Shown here piece after piece: positions 33,302-42,106 of a DNA stretch of 64,000 bases. The translations under genes were made by a program, and so were the position numbers. Position 1 is the first letter of the stretch. Each line of letters begins with the position of its first letter. Source of the DNA: Bacteroidales bacterium. Lineage in GTDB: Bacteria; Bacteroidota; Bacteroidia; Bacteroidales; ML635J-15. The notes below the pieces were generated by a model. That model did no database searches. It saw only the letters and a list, made by a program, of their open reading frames with translations, and was not told the DNA's origin. Location: assembly GCA_017651185.1 (NCBI GenBank), contig JAGCDJ010000043.1, positions 19,224-83,223 of the forward strand, given 5' to 3'.

Positions 33302-33592
33302 ATGGATTCAATCGAGAAAGATAGAAGGATTGTTAATTCCACTTCGGTAAAGATTGGAAAGAGGACGTATTTCTTTGATGTAAAGGCAACTGCAAATGGT
33401 GACTACTATCTTGTGATGACTGAAAGCAGGCGTATTCAGGACGGCAGTTTCGAGAAGCATAAGATTTTCCTGTACAAGGAAGATTTCTATAAGTTTGCGC
33501 AGGCCTACGACGAAGTTATGTCCTTCATGAAGGCCGAAAAGCCAGACTACTTTGTTGAACCGGAGTTTCCAGAAGTGGAAGAGGAACAATAG
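33302..33592 (+). CDS. DUF3276 (PUR-like) nucleic-acid-binding protein
   Basis: 96 residues. It matches the Bacteroidota/Spirochaete DUF3276 family, which adopts a PUR (Pur-alpha-like) fold: TYFFDVKATANGDYYLVMTESRR followed by KHKIFLYKEDFYKFAQAYDEVMSFM. Homologues bind single-stranded nucleic acids. Cytoplasmic, with its own consensus promoter and terminator. Targets unknown. Confidence 0.9.
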   Translation: MDSIEKDRRIVNSTSVKIGKRTYFFDVKATANGDYYLVMTESRRIQDGSFEKHKIFLYKEDFYKFAQAYDEVMSFMKAEKPDYFVEPEFPEVEEEQ

Positions 33593-33618
33593 TTAGCGTT
33601 CCTTATTTTGGTTGGTTT

Positions 33619-33645
33619 CGGCAGTGAAACTGCTGCCGTTTTTTA
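33619..33645 (+). terminator. Terminator of the DUF3276 gene
   Basis: CGGCAG / CTGCCG stem (33619-33624 with 33633-33638) and a T run. Confidence 0.75.
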
Positions 33646-33754
33646 TTGCCGTGTAATAGCGGCTTTTTTTGTGACTTCTATCAATACGCGCTTTGGCACG
33701 TCTTTGCAGGGGGGGCTGTTGAGAGGAAGGTCTTGCTTCTCAATACCTATAAAA

Positions 33755-33783
33755 AAATAGGGACAGTAACCTGTCCCTATTTT
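33755..33783 (-). terminator. Terminator of ppdK
   Basis: A stem around GGGACAG / CTGTCCC with a TAAC loop, extended by A/T pairs on both sides, 21 bases after the ppdK stop. Confidence 0.87.
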
Positions 33784-33803
33784 CAATTATTCTTGTAATT
33801 CAA

Positions 33804-36533
33804 TTACTTGCAAGAGCATTTGCAGTTCTTGATTGCAGCTTGTGCAGCAGCAAGACGAGCAACTGGAACTCTGAATGGTGAGCATGATACATAGGTCATA
33901 CCTGCCTTGTAGAAGAATTCAACAGATGCTGGGTCACCACCGTGTTCGCCGCAAACACCAACTTTCAGTTTTTCGCGAGTTGAACGACCGCGTTCAACGC
34001 CGAGCTTTACAAGCTGACCAACGCCTTCCTGATCCAAAGTGTTGAATGGGTCGGCTGGTATAATCTTGTTGTCAACGTAGTTGTGAACGATTTCGTTAAC
34101 GTCGTCACGCGAGAAGCCTAAAGTCATCTGGGTGAGGTCGTTGGTTCCGAATGAGAAGAATTCTGCAACTTCTGCAATCTGGTCAGCAACCAAGGTAGCA
34201 CGTGGGATTTCAATCATTGTACCATACATATAATTGATTGTAACACCCATCTTCTTTTCTACTTCTGCCTTAACTCTGTTGGCGATTTCCTTCTGGTGCT
34301 TCAATTCCTTAACATTGATTGTCAATGGAACCATGATTTCCAGATGTGGATCGAAACCTTCCTTCATAAGTTCTGCAGTTGCTTCGAACAAAGCGCGGAA
34401 CTGTGTTTCGGTGATTTCCGGGTAAACGATACCAAGACGAACACCACGCAGACCCATCATCGGATTAACTTCGTGCAATGCTTCGATGCGTTCCTTGAGT
34501 TCTGCCAAGTCCATACCGCGTTCCTTTGCAACTTCACGCTGCTTTTCTTCGGTATGAGGTACAAATTCGTGCAGAGGCGGGTCCATAAGTCTGAATGTCA
34601 ACGGTTTGCCGTTCATAACCTTCAGTGTGCCCTTTGCGGCTTCCTTAATGTAAGGTTCGAGTTCGTTGAGAGCAGCAACGCGTTCTGCGGTTGTGTTCGA
34701 AAGAATCATGTTGCGGAGCTTTTCCAACGGCTTTTCGCTGTTCTTTCCGTAGAACATGTGCTCGATACGGAACAGACCGATACCTTCAGCGCCGAAGTTG
34801 ATAGCGTTCTGTGCATCTTCTGGATTGTCGGCATTGGTGCGAACACCCATAGTTCTGTATTTGTCAACGAGCTTCATGAATTCCTGGAAGAGAGGATTTT
34901 CGGTAGCGTCGATCATCTTTATTTCTTCGGCGTAAACCCAACCCTTCGAACCGTTTAAGCTGAGGAGGTCACCTTCCTTGAAGGACTTGTCGCCAATGTG
35001 AACTTCGTTCTTCTTGAAGTCGATCTTAACATCTTCGCAACCTACGATGCAGCACTTACCCCATCCACGAGCAACAAGAGCAGCGTGTGAAGTCATACCA
35101 CCGCGAGCGGTAAGGATACCGTCAGCAGCACGCATACCTTCAACGTCTTCAGGGTTGGTTTCTTCTCTTACGAGGATGCATTTAATCTTTGCATTGTTGT
35201 ATTCCATTGCCTTTTCGCTTGTGAGGGCAATCTTTCCAACTGCACCACCAGGACCAGCAGGAAGACCCTTTGCGATTACGGTGTGCTTCTTTTCGTCTTC
35301 AGCATCGAGAATCGGGTGGAGAAGTTCGTCAAGCTGAGCAGGAGTGAGGCGCATTACAACTTCCTTCTCGTCGATAAGACCTTCGTGGAGCATATCGAGA
35401 GCCATTGTAAGAGCTGCAACACCTGTTCTCTTGCCAACACGGCACTGGAGCATATAGAGTTTTCCGTCCTGAATTGTGAATTCAATGTCAAGCATATCGT
35501 GGAAGCTCTTTTCGAGGATGTCGCGGATGTCGCAGAGTTCCTTGTAAGTCTGAGGCATAAGTTCCTGCATCGACTTCATGTGCTTGTTCTGTTCGTTCTT
35601 TGTGTCATCGTTCAGTGGGTTCGGGGTGCGGATACCTGCAACAACGTCTTCGCCCTGAGCGTTGATAAGCCATTCGCCGTAGAACTGGTTGTCGCCGGTA
35701 GCTGGGTTACGTGTGAAAGCAACACCTGTTGCAGAATTGTCGCCCATGTTGCCGAATACCATTGCCTGAACGTTTACTGCTGTACCCCAGTCATCTGGAA
35801 TACCTTCGATACGACGGTAAGAGATAGCCTTCTTTCCGTTCCATGACTTGAAAACGGCCTTGATACCGCCTTCCATCTGTGCGCGAGCGTCATCCGGGAA
35901 TTCGGTTCCGAGAACTTCTTTAACCTTTGCCTTGAATTCTTCAGCAAGTTGCTTGAGTTCGTCAGCGGTGATTTCTGTATCTGACTTGTATCCCTTGTTG
36001 TGCTTGAATTCGTCGAGCATATCGTCGAGGATCTTGCGGATGCCCTTGCCGTCAGCAGGTTCAATGCCTTCGGCCTTTTCCATAACGACATCAGCGTACA
36101 TCATAATGAGACGACGGTATGAGTCGTATACGAAACGCGGGTTGTTGGTCTTCTTAATGAGGCCAGGGATAGTCTTTGAGCACAGACCAATATTCAATAC
36201 TGTGTCCATCATACCAGGCATTGAGCTGCGAGCGCCCGAACGGCACGATACCAAAAGAGGATTTTCGGTGTCGCCATATTTCATGCCCATGATGTTTTCA
36301 ACATTCTTCATTCCTTCCCATACATCTTCCATCAATGTGTCGGGGAGCTTGCAATTGTTTGCGTAGTAAGCTGTACAACATTCGGTTGTGATTGTCAAAC
36401 CAGCGGGAACAGGAAGTCCCAGCAAACACATTTCGGCAAGGTTGGCACCTTTGCCGCCCAACAAGTTTTTCATGTCGGCTTTACCTTCGGCTGTCTTTCC
36501 ACCAAAGGTGTAAACATACTTTACTTTACTCAT
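33804..36533 (-). CDS. ppdK: Pyruvate, phosphate dikinase
   Basis: 909 residues, the normal PPDK length. It interconverts pyruvate + ATP + Pi with PEP + AMP + PPi. The N-terminal nucleotide domain starts with GGKGANLAEMCLLGLPVPAG. The swivelling phosphohistidine domain has GGMTSHAALVARGWGKCCIVG (catalytic His in TSHAA). The C-terminal TIM barrel carries VCGEHGGDP with catalytic Cys. The tail KNCKCSCK is extra: three Cys alternate with other residues after the usual AAAQAA end. Single gene with promoter at 36575 and terminator at 33755; in anaerobes often used to save ATP through PPi. Confidence 0.96.
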   Translation of the reverse strand: MSKVKYVYTFGGKTAEGKADMKNLLGGKGANLAEMCLLGLPVPAGLTITTECCTAYYANNCKLPDTLMEDVWEGMKNVENIMGMKYGDTENPLLVSCRSGARSSMPGMMDTVLNIGLCSKTIPGLIKKTNNPRFVYDSYRRLIMMYADVVMEKAEGIEPADGKGIRKILDDMLDEFKHNKGYKSDTEITADELKQLAEEFKAKVKEVLGTEFPDDARAQMEGGIKAVFKSWNGKKAISYRRIEGIPDDWGTAVNVQAMVFGNMGDNSATGVAFTRNPATGDNQFYGEWLINAQGEDVVAGIRTPNPLNDDTKNEQNKHMKSMQELMPQTYKELCDIRDILEKSFHDMLDIEFTIQDGKLYMLQCRVGKRTGVAALTMALDMLHEGLIDEKEVVMRLTPAQLDELLHPILDAEDEKKHTVIAKGLPAGPGGAVGKIALTSEKAMEYNNAKIKCILVREETNPEDVEGMRAADGILTARGGMTSHAALVARGWGKCCIVGCEDVKIDFKKNEVHIGDKSFKEGDLLSLNGSKGWVYAEEIKMIDATENPLFQEFMKLVDKYRTMGVRTNADNPEDAQNAINFGAEGIGLFRIEHMFYGKNSEKPLEKLRNMILSNTTAERVAALNELEPYIKEAAKGTLKVMNGKPLTFRLMDPPLHEFVPHTEEKQREVAKERGMDLAELKERIEALHEVNPMMGLRGVRLGIVYPEITETQFRALFEATAELMKEGFDPHLEIMVPLTINVKELKHQKEIANRVKAEVEKKMGVTINYMYGTMIEIPRATLVADQIAEVAEFFSFGTNDLTQMTLGFSRDDVNEIVHNYVDNKIIPADPFNTLDQEGVGQLVKLGVERGRSTREKLKVGVCGEHGGDPASVEFFYKAGMTYVSCSPFRVPVARLAAAQAAIKNCKCSCK

Positions 36534-36574
36534 CTAACAGTAAATTTAAATTTATAATTCCTTTAAAACGGGTG

Positions 36575-36582
36575 CAAAATTA
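36575..36582 (-). promoter_or_regulatory. -7 box of ppdK
   Basis: TAATTTTG on the minus strand, 42 bases before the start codon; -33 element not clear. Confidence 0.5.
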
Positions 36583-36782
36583 ATATTTTTTTTTGTATGC
36601 TGTATTATGTATTTGCATTTTGTTGATAAATTGAATTTCGAATAGTTTTTGCTCTCAAAATCATAGTTGTCAATGCTGTTTGTGATTGTTTGTCAATCAG
36701 GGATTTTGCATTGTAATTTTACAGTTTTTATGGAAAATTTCAAATTATTAGGGTGGTTATTTAGAAATTCAATTATTCTTTG

Positions 36783-36790
36783 TATTTTTG
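36783..36790 (+). promoter_or_regulatory. -7 box of lptB
   Basis: TATTTTTG, 20 bases before the ATG at 36811. It lies inside the longer open frame that begins at 36667, which supports the shorter gene. Confidence 0.55.
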
Positions 36791-36810
36791 CGTACCGAAA
36801 TTTTGAACAG

Positions 36811-37539
36811 ATGCGGCTTTTTACGGAACAGTTGGTCAAGCAGTACGGAAAGCGAACCGTAGTAAAGGGGGTTGATGTGGAAGTCAACCAGGGCGAAATA
36901 GTTGGTTTGCTTGGCCCTAATGGCGCAGGAAAAACTACCACTTTTTATATGATAGTCGGACTGATAAAGCCGAATAGCGGTCGCATTTTCCTTGATGATA
37001 AAGAAATAACAAAACTTCCTATTTATAAGCGTGCTCGTTTGGGAATAGGTTATCTTGCGCAGGAAGAGTCTGTTTTCCAAAAATTGTCGGTCGAGGACAA
37101 TATAAAGTCTATTTTGGAATTCCGTCGAGACCTTAATCGCAAGGCACGAAATGAAATGACCGAGCAGTTGCTTGATGAGTTCAGCTTGAAGCATATTCGT
37201 AAGAGTAAGGGTTTCCAGTTGTCGGGCGGAGAGCGCAGGCGTACCGAAATAGCGCGGGCATTGGCAATAGACCCTAAATTTATTCTGCTGGATGAACCAT
37301 TTGCTGGCGTTGATCCGATTGCTGTCGATGATATTCAGACCATAGTCATGCACTTGAAAAACAGGAATATAGGTGTGCTTATCACTGACCATAATGTTCA
37401 TGAGACATTGGCAATTACCGACCGTGCGTATCTGCTTTTCGAGGGCGGAATATTAAAGAGCGGAACAGCAGAAGATTTAAGTAACGACCCGCAGGTAAGG
37501 AAAGTTTATCTAGGTGCTAATTTTGAATTGAGAAGGTAA
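36811..37539 (+). CDS. lptB: LPS export ABC transporter ATPase LptB
   Basis: 242 residues from the ATG at 36811. The frame is open from 36667, but those 48 residues are non-coding in character and contain the promoter. Walker [11 protein letters not shown]-loop in [10 protein letters not shown], signature LSGGERRR, Walker [14 protein letters not shown] and switch His in [11 protein letters not shown] identify LptB, which powers LptFG extraction of lipopolysaccharide. The C-terminal [11 protein letters not shown] is typical. No lptFG or lptC is adjacent. Confidence 0.94.
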   Translation: MRLFTEQLVKQYGKRTVVKGVDVEVNQGEIVGLLGPNGAGKTTTFYMIVGLIKPNSGRIFLDDKEITKLPIYKRARLGIGYLAQEESVFQKLSVEDNIKSILEFRRDLNRKARNEMTEQLLDEFSLKHIRKSKGFQLSGGERRRTEIARALAIDPKFILLDEPFAGVDPIAVDDIQTIVMHLKNRNIGVLITDHNVHETLAITDRAYLLFEGGILKSGTAEDLSNDPQVRKVYLGANFELRR

Positions 37540-37581
37540 GATGGATTTCCGATTTACGAAGTACGGTTTACGATTTTTTGA

Positions 37582-37629
37582 ATCATCAAATCTTCAAATC
37601 TTCAAATCATCAAATCTTCGAATTTTCAA
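37582..37629 (+). repeat. Six 8-bp tandem units upstream of the NfnAB-like gene
   Basis: Units ATCATCAA, ATCTTCAA, ATCTTCAA, ATCATCAA, ATCTTCGA, ATTTTCAA. The array ends 45 bases before the next start codon, in its expected leader. No clear promoter is visible between lptB and that gene. Confidence 0.7.
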
Positions 37630-37674
37630 ATTAGAAACCAGAAATATAGAAACAAGAAACTAAAAATAAGGTAT

Positions 37675-39951
37675 ATGTATAAAATTTTAAGAAAAGTTGA
37701 TATTACAGACGACATGGTGTTGTTTGATGTGCTGGCACCAAGAATTGCAGAATCGGCATTGCCCGGTCAGTTCCTGATTGTTAAGATGGACGAAAAGGGA
37801 GAACGAATACCTTTGACAGTCAGCGATAACGATGCGAAGGCAGGAACCGTTACAATAGTATTCAAGGTGGTTGGCAAATCAACAAAGCAAATGGCGACAT
37901 ACAATGTTGGTGATTGCTTCTGCGATGTGGTAGGTCCGCTCGGTCGTCCGTCGGAACTTGTGCATATACCGAAGGATAAACTTAAGGACTACAAGGTTGC
38001 ATTCATTGGCGGTGGCGTAGGTATTGCGCCGATTTTCCCGCAGGTTAAGTGGATGCACGAGCAAGGCGTTGATTGCGATGTGATTATTGGCGCAAAGACA
38101 GAGTCGTTGCTTATTTATGTTGACGAATTGAAGTCTATGGCTGGCAACCTGTATTGTGTTACCGAGGACGGAACAACAGAACATAAGGGACTTGTAACCG
38201 ATATGCTCAGAAAATTGGTAGAATCTGGTCGCAAGTACGATGAGGTTGTTTCGATTGGTCCTATGATAATGATGAAGTTTGTGTCGAAACTTTGCACCGA
38301 ACTTGGCATAAAGTGTACTGTCAGCCTCAATTCGCTTATGGTCGATGGTACGGGAATGTGCGGTGCCTGCCGTGTTTCGGTTGGCGGAAAGACCAAGTTC
38401 ACCTGCGTTGATGGTCCGGAATTCGATGCATCATTGGTTGACTTCGAGGAGGCAATGAAGCGCCAGGCGATGTACAATAATGTAGAAGGACACAAACAAC
38501 TCGAAGCAGAGGAAAAAGCAGAAGGTCATGTTTGCCATATTGGTGGCGTTATAGATGAACCGCGCGATGCCAGCAAGCGAGTTCCTGTACGCGAACAGGA
38601 TGCAAAGGTTCGTGCAACCAATTTCGATGAGGTTTGCCTTGGCTACAATGCTGAGGAGGCAATGCAGGAGGCACAGCGTTGCCGTAGGTGCAAGAAACCG
38701 ATGTGCGTTTCGGGATGCCCTGTGTCAATCAAGATTCCAGATTTCATAGGAAAGGTTGCTGAAGGCGATTTCGCGGCAGCAGCAAAGATTATCAACGAGG
38801 ATTCGGCATTGCCCGCTGTCTGCGGTCGTGTATGTCCGCAGGAAACTCAGTGCGAAGGCAAGTGTATTCTCGGAATAAAGGGCGAACCTATTGCAATCGG
38901 CAAACTGGAAAGGTTTGTTGGTGACTGGGCACGCGAAAATAACTTTGATTTTGGCGTAAAGGTAGAAAAGAATGGTCACAAGGTGGCTATTATCGGTAGC
39001 GGACCTTCGGGACTTACCTGTGCAAAGGAACTCCTGACTATGGGTTATGATGTTACTATTTTCGAGGCATTGCACGAATATGGTGGCGTACTTGTTTATG
39101 GTATTCCTTCTTTCCGTTTGCCAAAGAACACAGTTGTAAAGCACGAAGTTGACAATCTGCTGAAACTCGGTGCCAAGTTCGAGAAGAATGTTATTATAGG
39201 TCGCTCCGTTTCGATTGATGATCTTATGGATAAGGAACATTTCGATGCTGTTTTCATTGGTTCTGGTGCAGGATTGCCAAACTTTATGAAGATTCCGGGC
39301 GAAAATCTTTGCGGCGTTGTGTCTGCAAATGAATTTTTGACTCGTAATAATCTGCTTTTCGCATACAAGGAAGGATACGAGACGCCAAATTATGTAGGAC
39401 GGAAAGTTACTGTTGTAGGTGGTGGAAATGTAGCAATGGATGCTGCGCGTACAGCGTTGCGACTTGGTGCTGAAGTACATGTCGTTTATCGTCGTTCCGA
39501 GGAGGAATTGCCGGCAAGGGCAGAAGAGGTGCACCACGCAAAGGAAGAAGGCGTTATTTTCGACCTGCTTTGCAATCCTGTCGAGATTCTCGGTGACGAA
39601 AATTCGTGGGTAAAGGCGATAAAGTGCGTGCGTATGCAACTCGGTGAACCCGATGATTCGGGCAGACGCCGTCCTGTTGTAATTCCTGATTCAGAATTCA
39701 TTATTGATTCCGATATGGTTATTATGTCAATTGGAACATCGCCAAATCCGCTGATTTCGTCAACCACACCGGGACTTGATACAAATCGCTGGGATTGCAT
39801 TGTTGCCGATGACAATGGCGCAACCTCGCGCAAGGGCGTTTTTGCAGGCGGAGATGCAGTAAGCGGTGCTGCTACGGTTATCCTTGCAATGGGTGCAGGC
39901 AAGACTGCTGCCAAGGCGATAGATGAATACGTAAAAGGAATTAACAATTAA
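37675..39951 (+). CDS. NfnAB-like fusion: ferredoxin-NADP reductase/DHODB-like subunit + glutamate-synthase small-subunit-like flavoprotein
   Basis: 758 residues. Residues 1 to about 225 are the FAD/NAD-binding FNR-like half (NfnA, PyrK-like), ending with the [2Fe-2S] cysteines around GMCGACRVSVGG and FTCVDG. From about 290 it is NfnB/GltD-like, with RCRRCKKPMCVSGCP and CGRVCPQETQCEGKC cluster ligands, FAD loop GSGPSG and NADPH loop GGGNVAMDAA. Split homologues (NfnAB) couple NADH, reduced ferredoxin and NADP by electron bifurcation; fused versions are commonly annotated in Bacteroidota as a DHODB NAD-binding/glutamate synthase fusion. Cytoplasmic. Whether this copy bifurcates is not shown. 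Confidence 0.9.
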   Translation: MYKILRKVDITDDMVLFDVLAPRIAESALPGQFLIVKMDEKGERIPLTVSDNDAKAGTVTIVFKVVGKSTKQMATYNVGDCFCDVVGPLGRPSELVHIPKDKLKDYKVAFIGGGVGIAPIFPQVKWMHEQGVDCDVIIGAKTESLLIYVDELKSMAGNLYCVTEDGTTEHKGLVTDMLRKLVESGRKYDEVVSIGPMIMMKFVSKLCTELGIKCTVSLNSLMVDGTGMCGACRVSVGGKTKFTCVDGPEFDASLVDFEEAMKRQAMYNNVEGHKQLEAEEKAEGHVCHIGGVIDEPRDASKRVPVREQDAKVRATNFDEVCLGYNAEEAMQEAQRCRRCKKPMCVSGCPVSIKIPDFIGKVAEGDFAAAAKIINEDSALPAVCGRVCPQETQCEGKCILGIKGEPIAIGKLERFVGDWARENNFDFGVKVEKNGHKVAIIGSGPSGLTCAKELLTMGYDVTIFEALHEYGGVLVYGIPSFRLPKNTVVKHEVDNLLKLGAKFEKNVIIGRSVSIDDLMDKEHFDAVFIGSGAGLPNFMKIPGENLCGVVSANEFLTRNNLLFAYKEGYETPNYVGRKVTVVGGGNVAMDAARTALRLGAEVHVVYRRSEEELPARAEEVHHAKEEGVIFDLLCNPVEILGDENSWVKAIKCVRMQLGEPDDSGRRRPVVIPDSEFIIDSDMVIMSIGTSPNPLISSTTPGLDTNRWDCIVADDNGATSRKGVFAGGDAVSGAATVILAMGAGKTAAKAIDEYVKGINN

Positions 39952-39970
39952 TAATTGATAATTGACAATC

Positions 39971-40000
39971 TGTAGGTTCGCAATGCATTGCGAACCTACA
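39971..40000. repeat. Perfect 30-bp palindrome, REP-like family (copy b)
   Basis: Half-site TGTAGGTTCGCAATG is followed directly by its exact reverse complement. It lies in the 171-base gap between the NfnAB-like and U32 genes, after an AATTGATAATTGACA tract. It shares the CGCAA/TTGCG core with three other palindromes in the window. Confidence 0.8.
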
Positions 40001-40019
40001 TTAAAATAAAAATATGTAA

Positions 40020-40039
40020 AGACGCAAAATATTGCGTCT
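40020..40039. repeat. 20-bp palindrome, REP-like family (copy c)
   Basis: AGACGCAA / TTGCGTCT arms with an AATA loop, 19 bases after copy b. The inner core is again CGCAA/TTGCG while the outer arms differ. Confidence 0.75.
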
Positions 40040-40122
40040 CAAATCCCAACCAAAAACATAGAAACGGGCGTACTTCGGCGAGCTCAGCACAAGTAGCCCA
40101 TAGAAATTAGAAACTATTATAC

Positions 40123-42099
40123 ATGCCTTCTCCAATCTTCAAACCGGAATTACTTTTGCCATCGGGGACGATTGAATCGTTCTTCGCTGCTATGGAAGGC
40201 GGTGCCGATGCGGTTTATCTTGGGTTGAAAAAATTCAATGCCCGCAATCGTGCTCGCAATTTTTCGTATGCCGACTTGCAGAATGTAGTTGCCGAGGCGC
40301 ATTCGCGTGGGCGCAAGGTGTATGTTACGGTTAATACGCTGATAAAGAATGTCGAGTTGGCGGAACTTATTGAAACCTTGTCGGCTTTGTCGCAGTGCCG
40401 TCCCGATGCGCTGATAGTTCAGGATTTGGCAGTTGCTAACATTGTGGGTCGGTTCTTCCCAGATTTGCAGTTGCACGCCAGTACGCAGATGTCGGTACAT
40501 AATTCCGAATCGTGCAACTATATGAAATACTGTGGTTTCACACGCGTAGTGCTCGCTCGTGAACTTACTATGCACGAATTGTCGCAACTTATGCAGTCGG
40601 TGGATGTCGAAACCGAGGTTTTTGTGCATGGCGCTTTGTGCTATTCGGTTTCGGGACAATGCCTTTTCAGTAGTTATCTCGGTGGAAATTCGGCCAATAG
40701 AGGACTTTGTACGCAGGTTTGCCGTAGGAATTTCAAGACTGACAACGGAAACATTCCGCTTTTCAGCATGAAGGATTTTCAACTTATTGACCTTATTCCG
40801 GAATTTGCTAGAATGCACGTTTCATCCCTCAAGGTTGAGGGCAGGATGAAGACTCCCGACTATGTTTACAATGTTGCGAGGGCGTACAGGATGGCAATCG
40901 ATGACCATTCGAGGATAGATGAGGCGAAGGAACTGCTGGCATCAGACTTTGCTCGGGAGAAAACCTTGTGGTTTATGGGACACGATGTGGTTCATTCAAT
41001 TTCAGGTAGGTCGGAAACAGGAGTTTATGTCGGTAAAATTCAAAGCATTGACAGTGAGTGTATTATTGTTGAATCAGATGTAAAAATCACCGAAAAGGCA
41101 AAGTTGAGATGCCGAAATGCATCTGATACCGATGCGGAATTCATTAAAATAGGTAAGATTGATCATGAAAATGGACGGTATCGCATATTCTGCAATACCC
41201 AGGGCTATTCGGTTGGACAGGACATTTATCTGGTGGGTTTTTCGAATTTACCTTTCTCCTCGAAATTCAAGAGACCAGTATCGAAGCGCATTAGTTTTCC
41301 GTCACCACAGCGGATAGAAAATATGAGGCGTTCGTTTGCTATTGTTGGATCTAAGGGCGGAGATTTGCATCTTTTCCTGCGAGTATCTGATATTGGCATT
41401 TTAAAGAAGATTAATCCGAACTCCTACGATGCCATTTTTGCAAAGTTGAAGTTGTCGGACTTGGAAACTTTGCTTTCATCCTCAGTACCAAAGGAGACCA
41501 AGCAGAAGGTTTTTGTTGAATTGCCAAAGTTTATTTCGGAACTTTCGCTTGGCGAATGGCGCAAAATGTTGAATCGGCTTCACGCATCTGGATTTGCAAG
41601 GTTTGTGATTTCAAATATTTCGCAGTTGCCGTTAATTCCAGAGGATAGCATTGTCGCAGCAAACGAGAATGTGTATCTGATGAACGACATTGCCGTTAAC
41701 TTTGTAAAGTCGGAGAAGGTGCGCTATTACTGTTATCCTGCCGAAAGCGATTACCCAAATTTGATTTCTGGCAGGGATAGGGGAGGCATTGTGCCAATTT
41801 ACTTCCATCCCGATTTGTTCTATTCGCGTCAGCCGATTGCGGCAAAGCATTTTTCGGATGATAGTCAGTCGGTCTACGATTGTTCTGTCGAATCAGGTAT
41901 CACGGTCGTTTCCGACAGGAAAGCAGTATCGTGGACGCATAATGTGTCGAAGTTGAGAAGCAAAGGTTTCTGCCGTTTCTTGATTGACATATCTCATGAA
42001 AACAACCTGTTGAAACTTGGTGAAATATTGCAGGCAGTAAAGTCATCGGTGAAATTGCCGAAAACAGTTGACTTTAATATGAAAAAGGGTTTGAAATAA
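40123..42099 (+). CDS. Peptidase U32 family protein
   Basis: 658 residues. The N-terminal U32 domain has ELLLPSGTIESFFAAMEGGADAVYLGL and the signature EVFVHGALCYSVSGQCLFSSYLGG with RGLCTQVCRR, the cluster-type cysteines of the family. KVEGRMKTPDYVY follows near residue 245. U32 members include the RlhA/UbiU types, which hydroxylate rRNA or ubiquinone using prephenate and an iron-sulfur cluster, as well as proteins annotated as collagenases. This long form with a C-terminal extension is common in Bacteroidota. True proteolysis is doubtful. It is convergent with the glycosyltransferase, 7 bases apart. Confidence 0.87.
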   Translation: MPSPIFKPELLLPSGTIESFFAAMEGGADAVYLGLKKFNARNRARNFSYADLQNVVAEAHSRGRKVYVTVNTLIKNVELAELIETLSALSQCRPDALIVQDLAVANIVGRFFPDLQLHASTQMSVHNSESCNYMKYCGFTRVVLARELTMHELSQLMQSVDVETEVFVHGALCYSVSGQCLFSSYLGGNSANRGLCTQVCRRNFKTDNGNIPLFSMKDFQLIDLIPEFARMHVSSLKVEGRMKTPDYVYNVARAYRMAIDDHSRIDEAKELLASDFAREKTLWFMGHDVVHSISGRSETGVYVGKIQSIDSECIIVESDVKITEKAKLRCRNASDTDAEFIKIGKIDHENGRYRIFCNTQGYSVGQDIYLVGFSNLPFSSKFKRPVSKRISFPSPQRIENMRRSFAIVGSKGGDLHLFLRVSDIGILKKINPNSYDAIFAKLKLSDLETLLSSSVPKETKQKVFVELPKFISELSLGEWRKMLNRLHASGFARFVISNISQLPLIPEDSIVAANENVYLMNDIAVNFVKSEKVRYYCYPAESDYPNLISGRDRGGIVPIYFHPDLFYSRQPIAAKHFSDDSQSVYDCSVESGITVVSDRKAVSWTHNVSKLRSKGFCRFLIDISHENNLLKLGEILQAVKSSVKLPKTVDFNMKKGLK

Positions 42100-42106
42100 A
42101 GAACCT

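Noticed and set aside
33706..33718. Run of seven G in an otherwise AT-rich gap
   Set aside because: It lies between two terminators, outside any gene; most likely neutral or a homopolymer sequencing effect.
34296..34958. 220-codon open frame opposite ppdK
   Set aside because: Antisense shadow of a conserved enzyme; Cys/Phe/His-rich translation without family features.
36667..36810. N-terminal extension of LptB (48 codons)
   Set aside because: The region contains the -7 box at 36783 and no LptB similarity; the ATG at 36811 fits the family start.
38725..39639. 304-codon open frame on the minus strand, opposite the NfnAB-like gene
   Set aside because: Antisense shadow; cofactor motifs are on the plus strand and no promoter or family signature is seen on the other.
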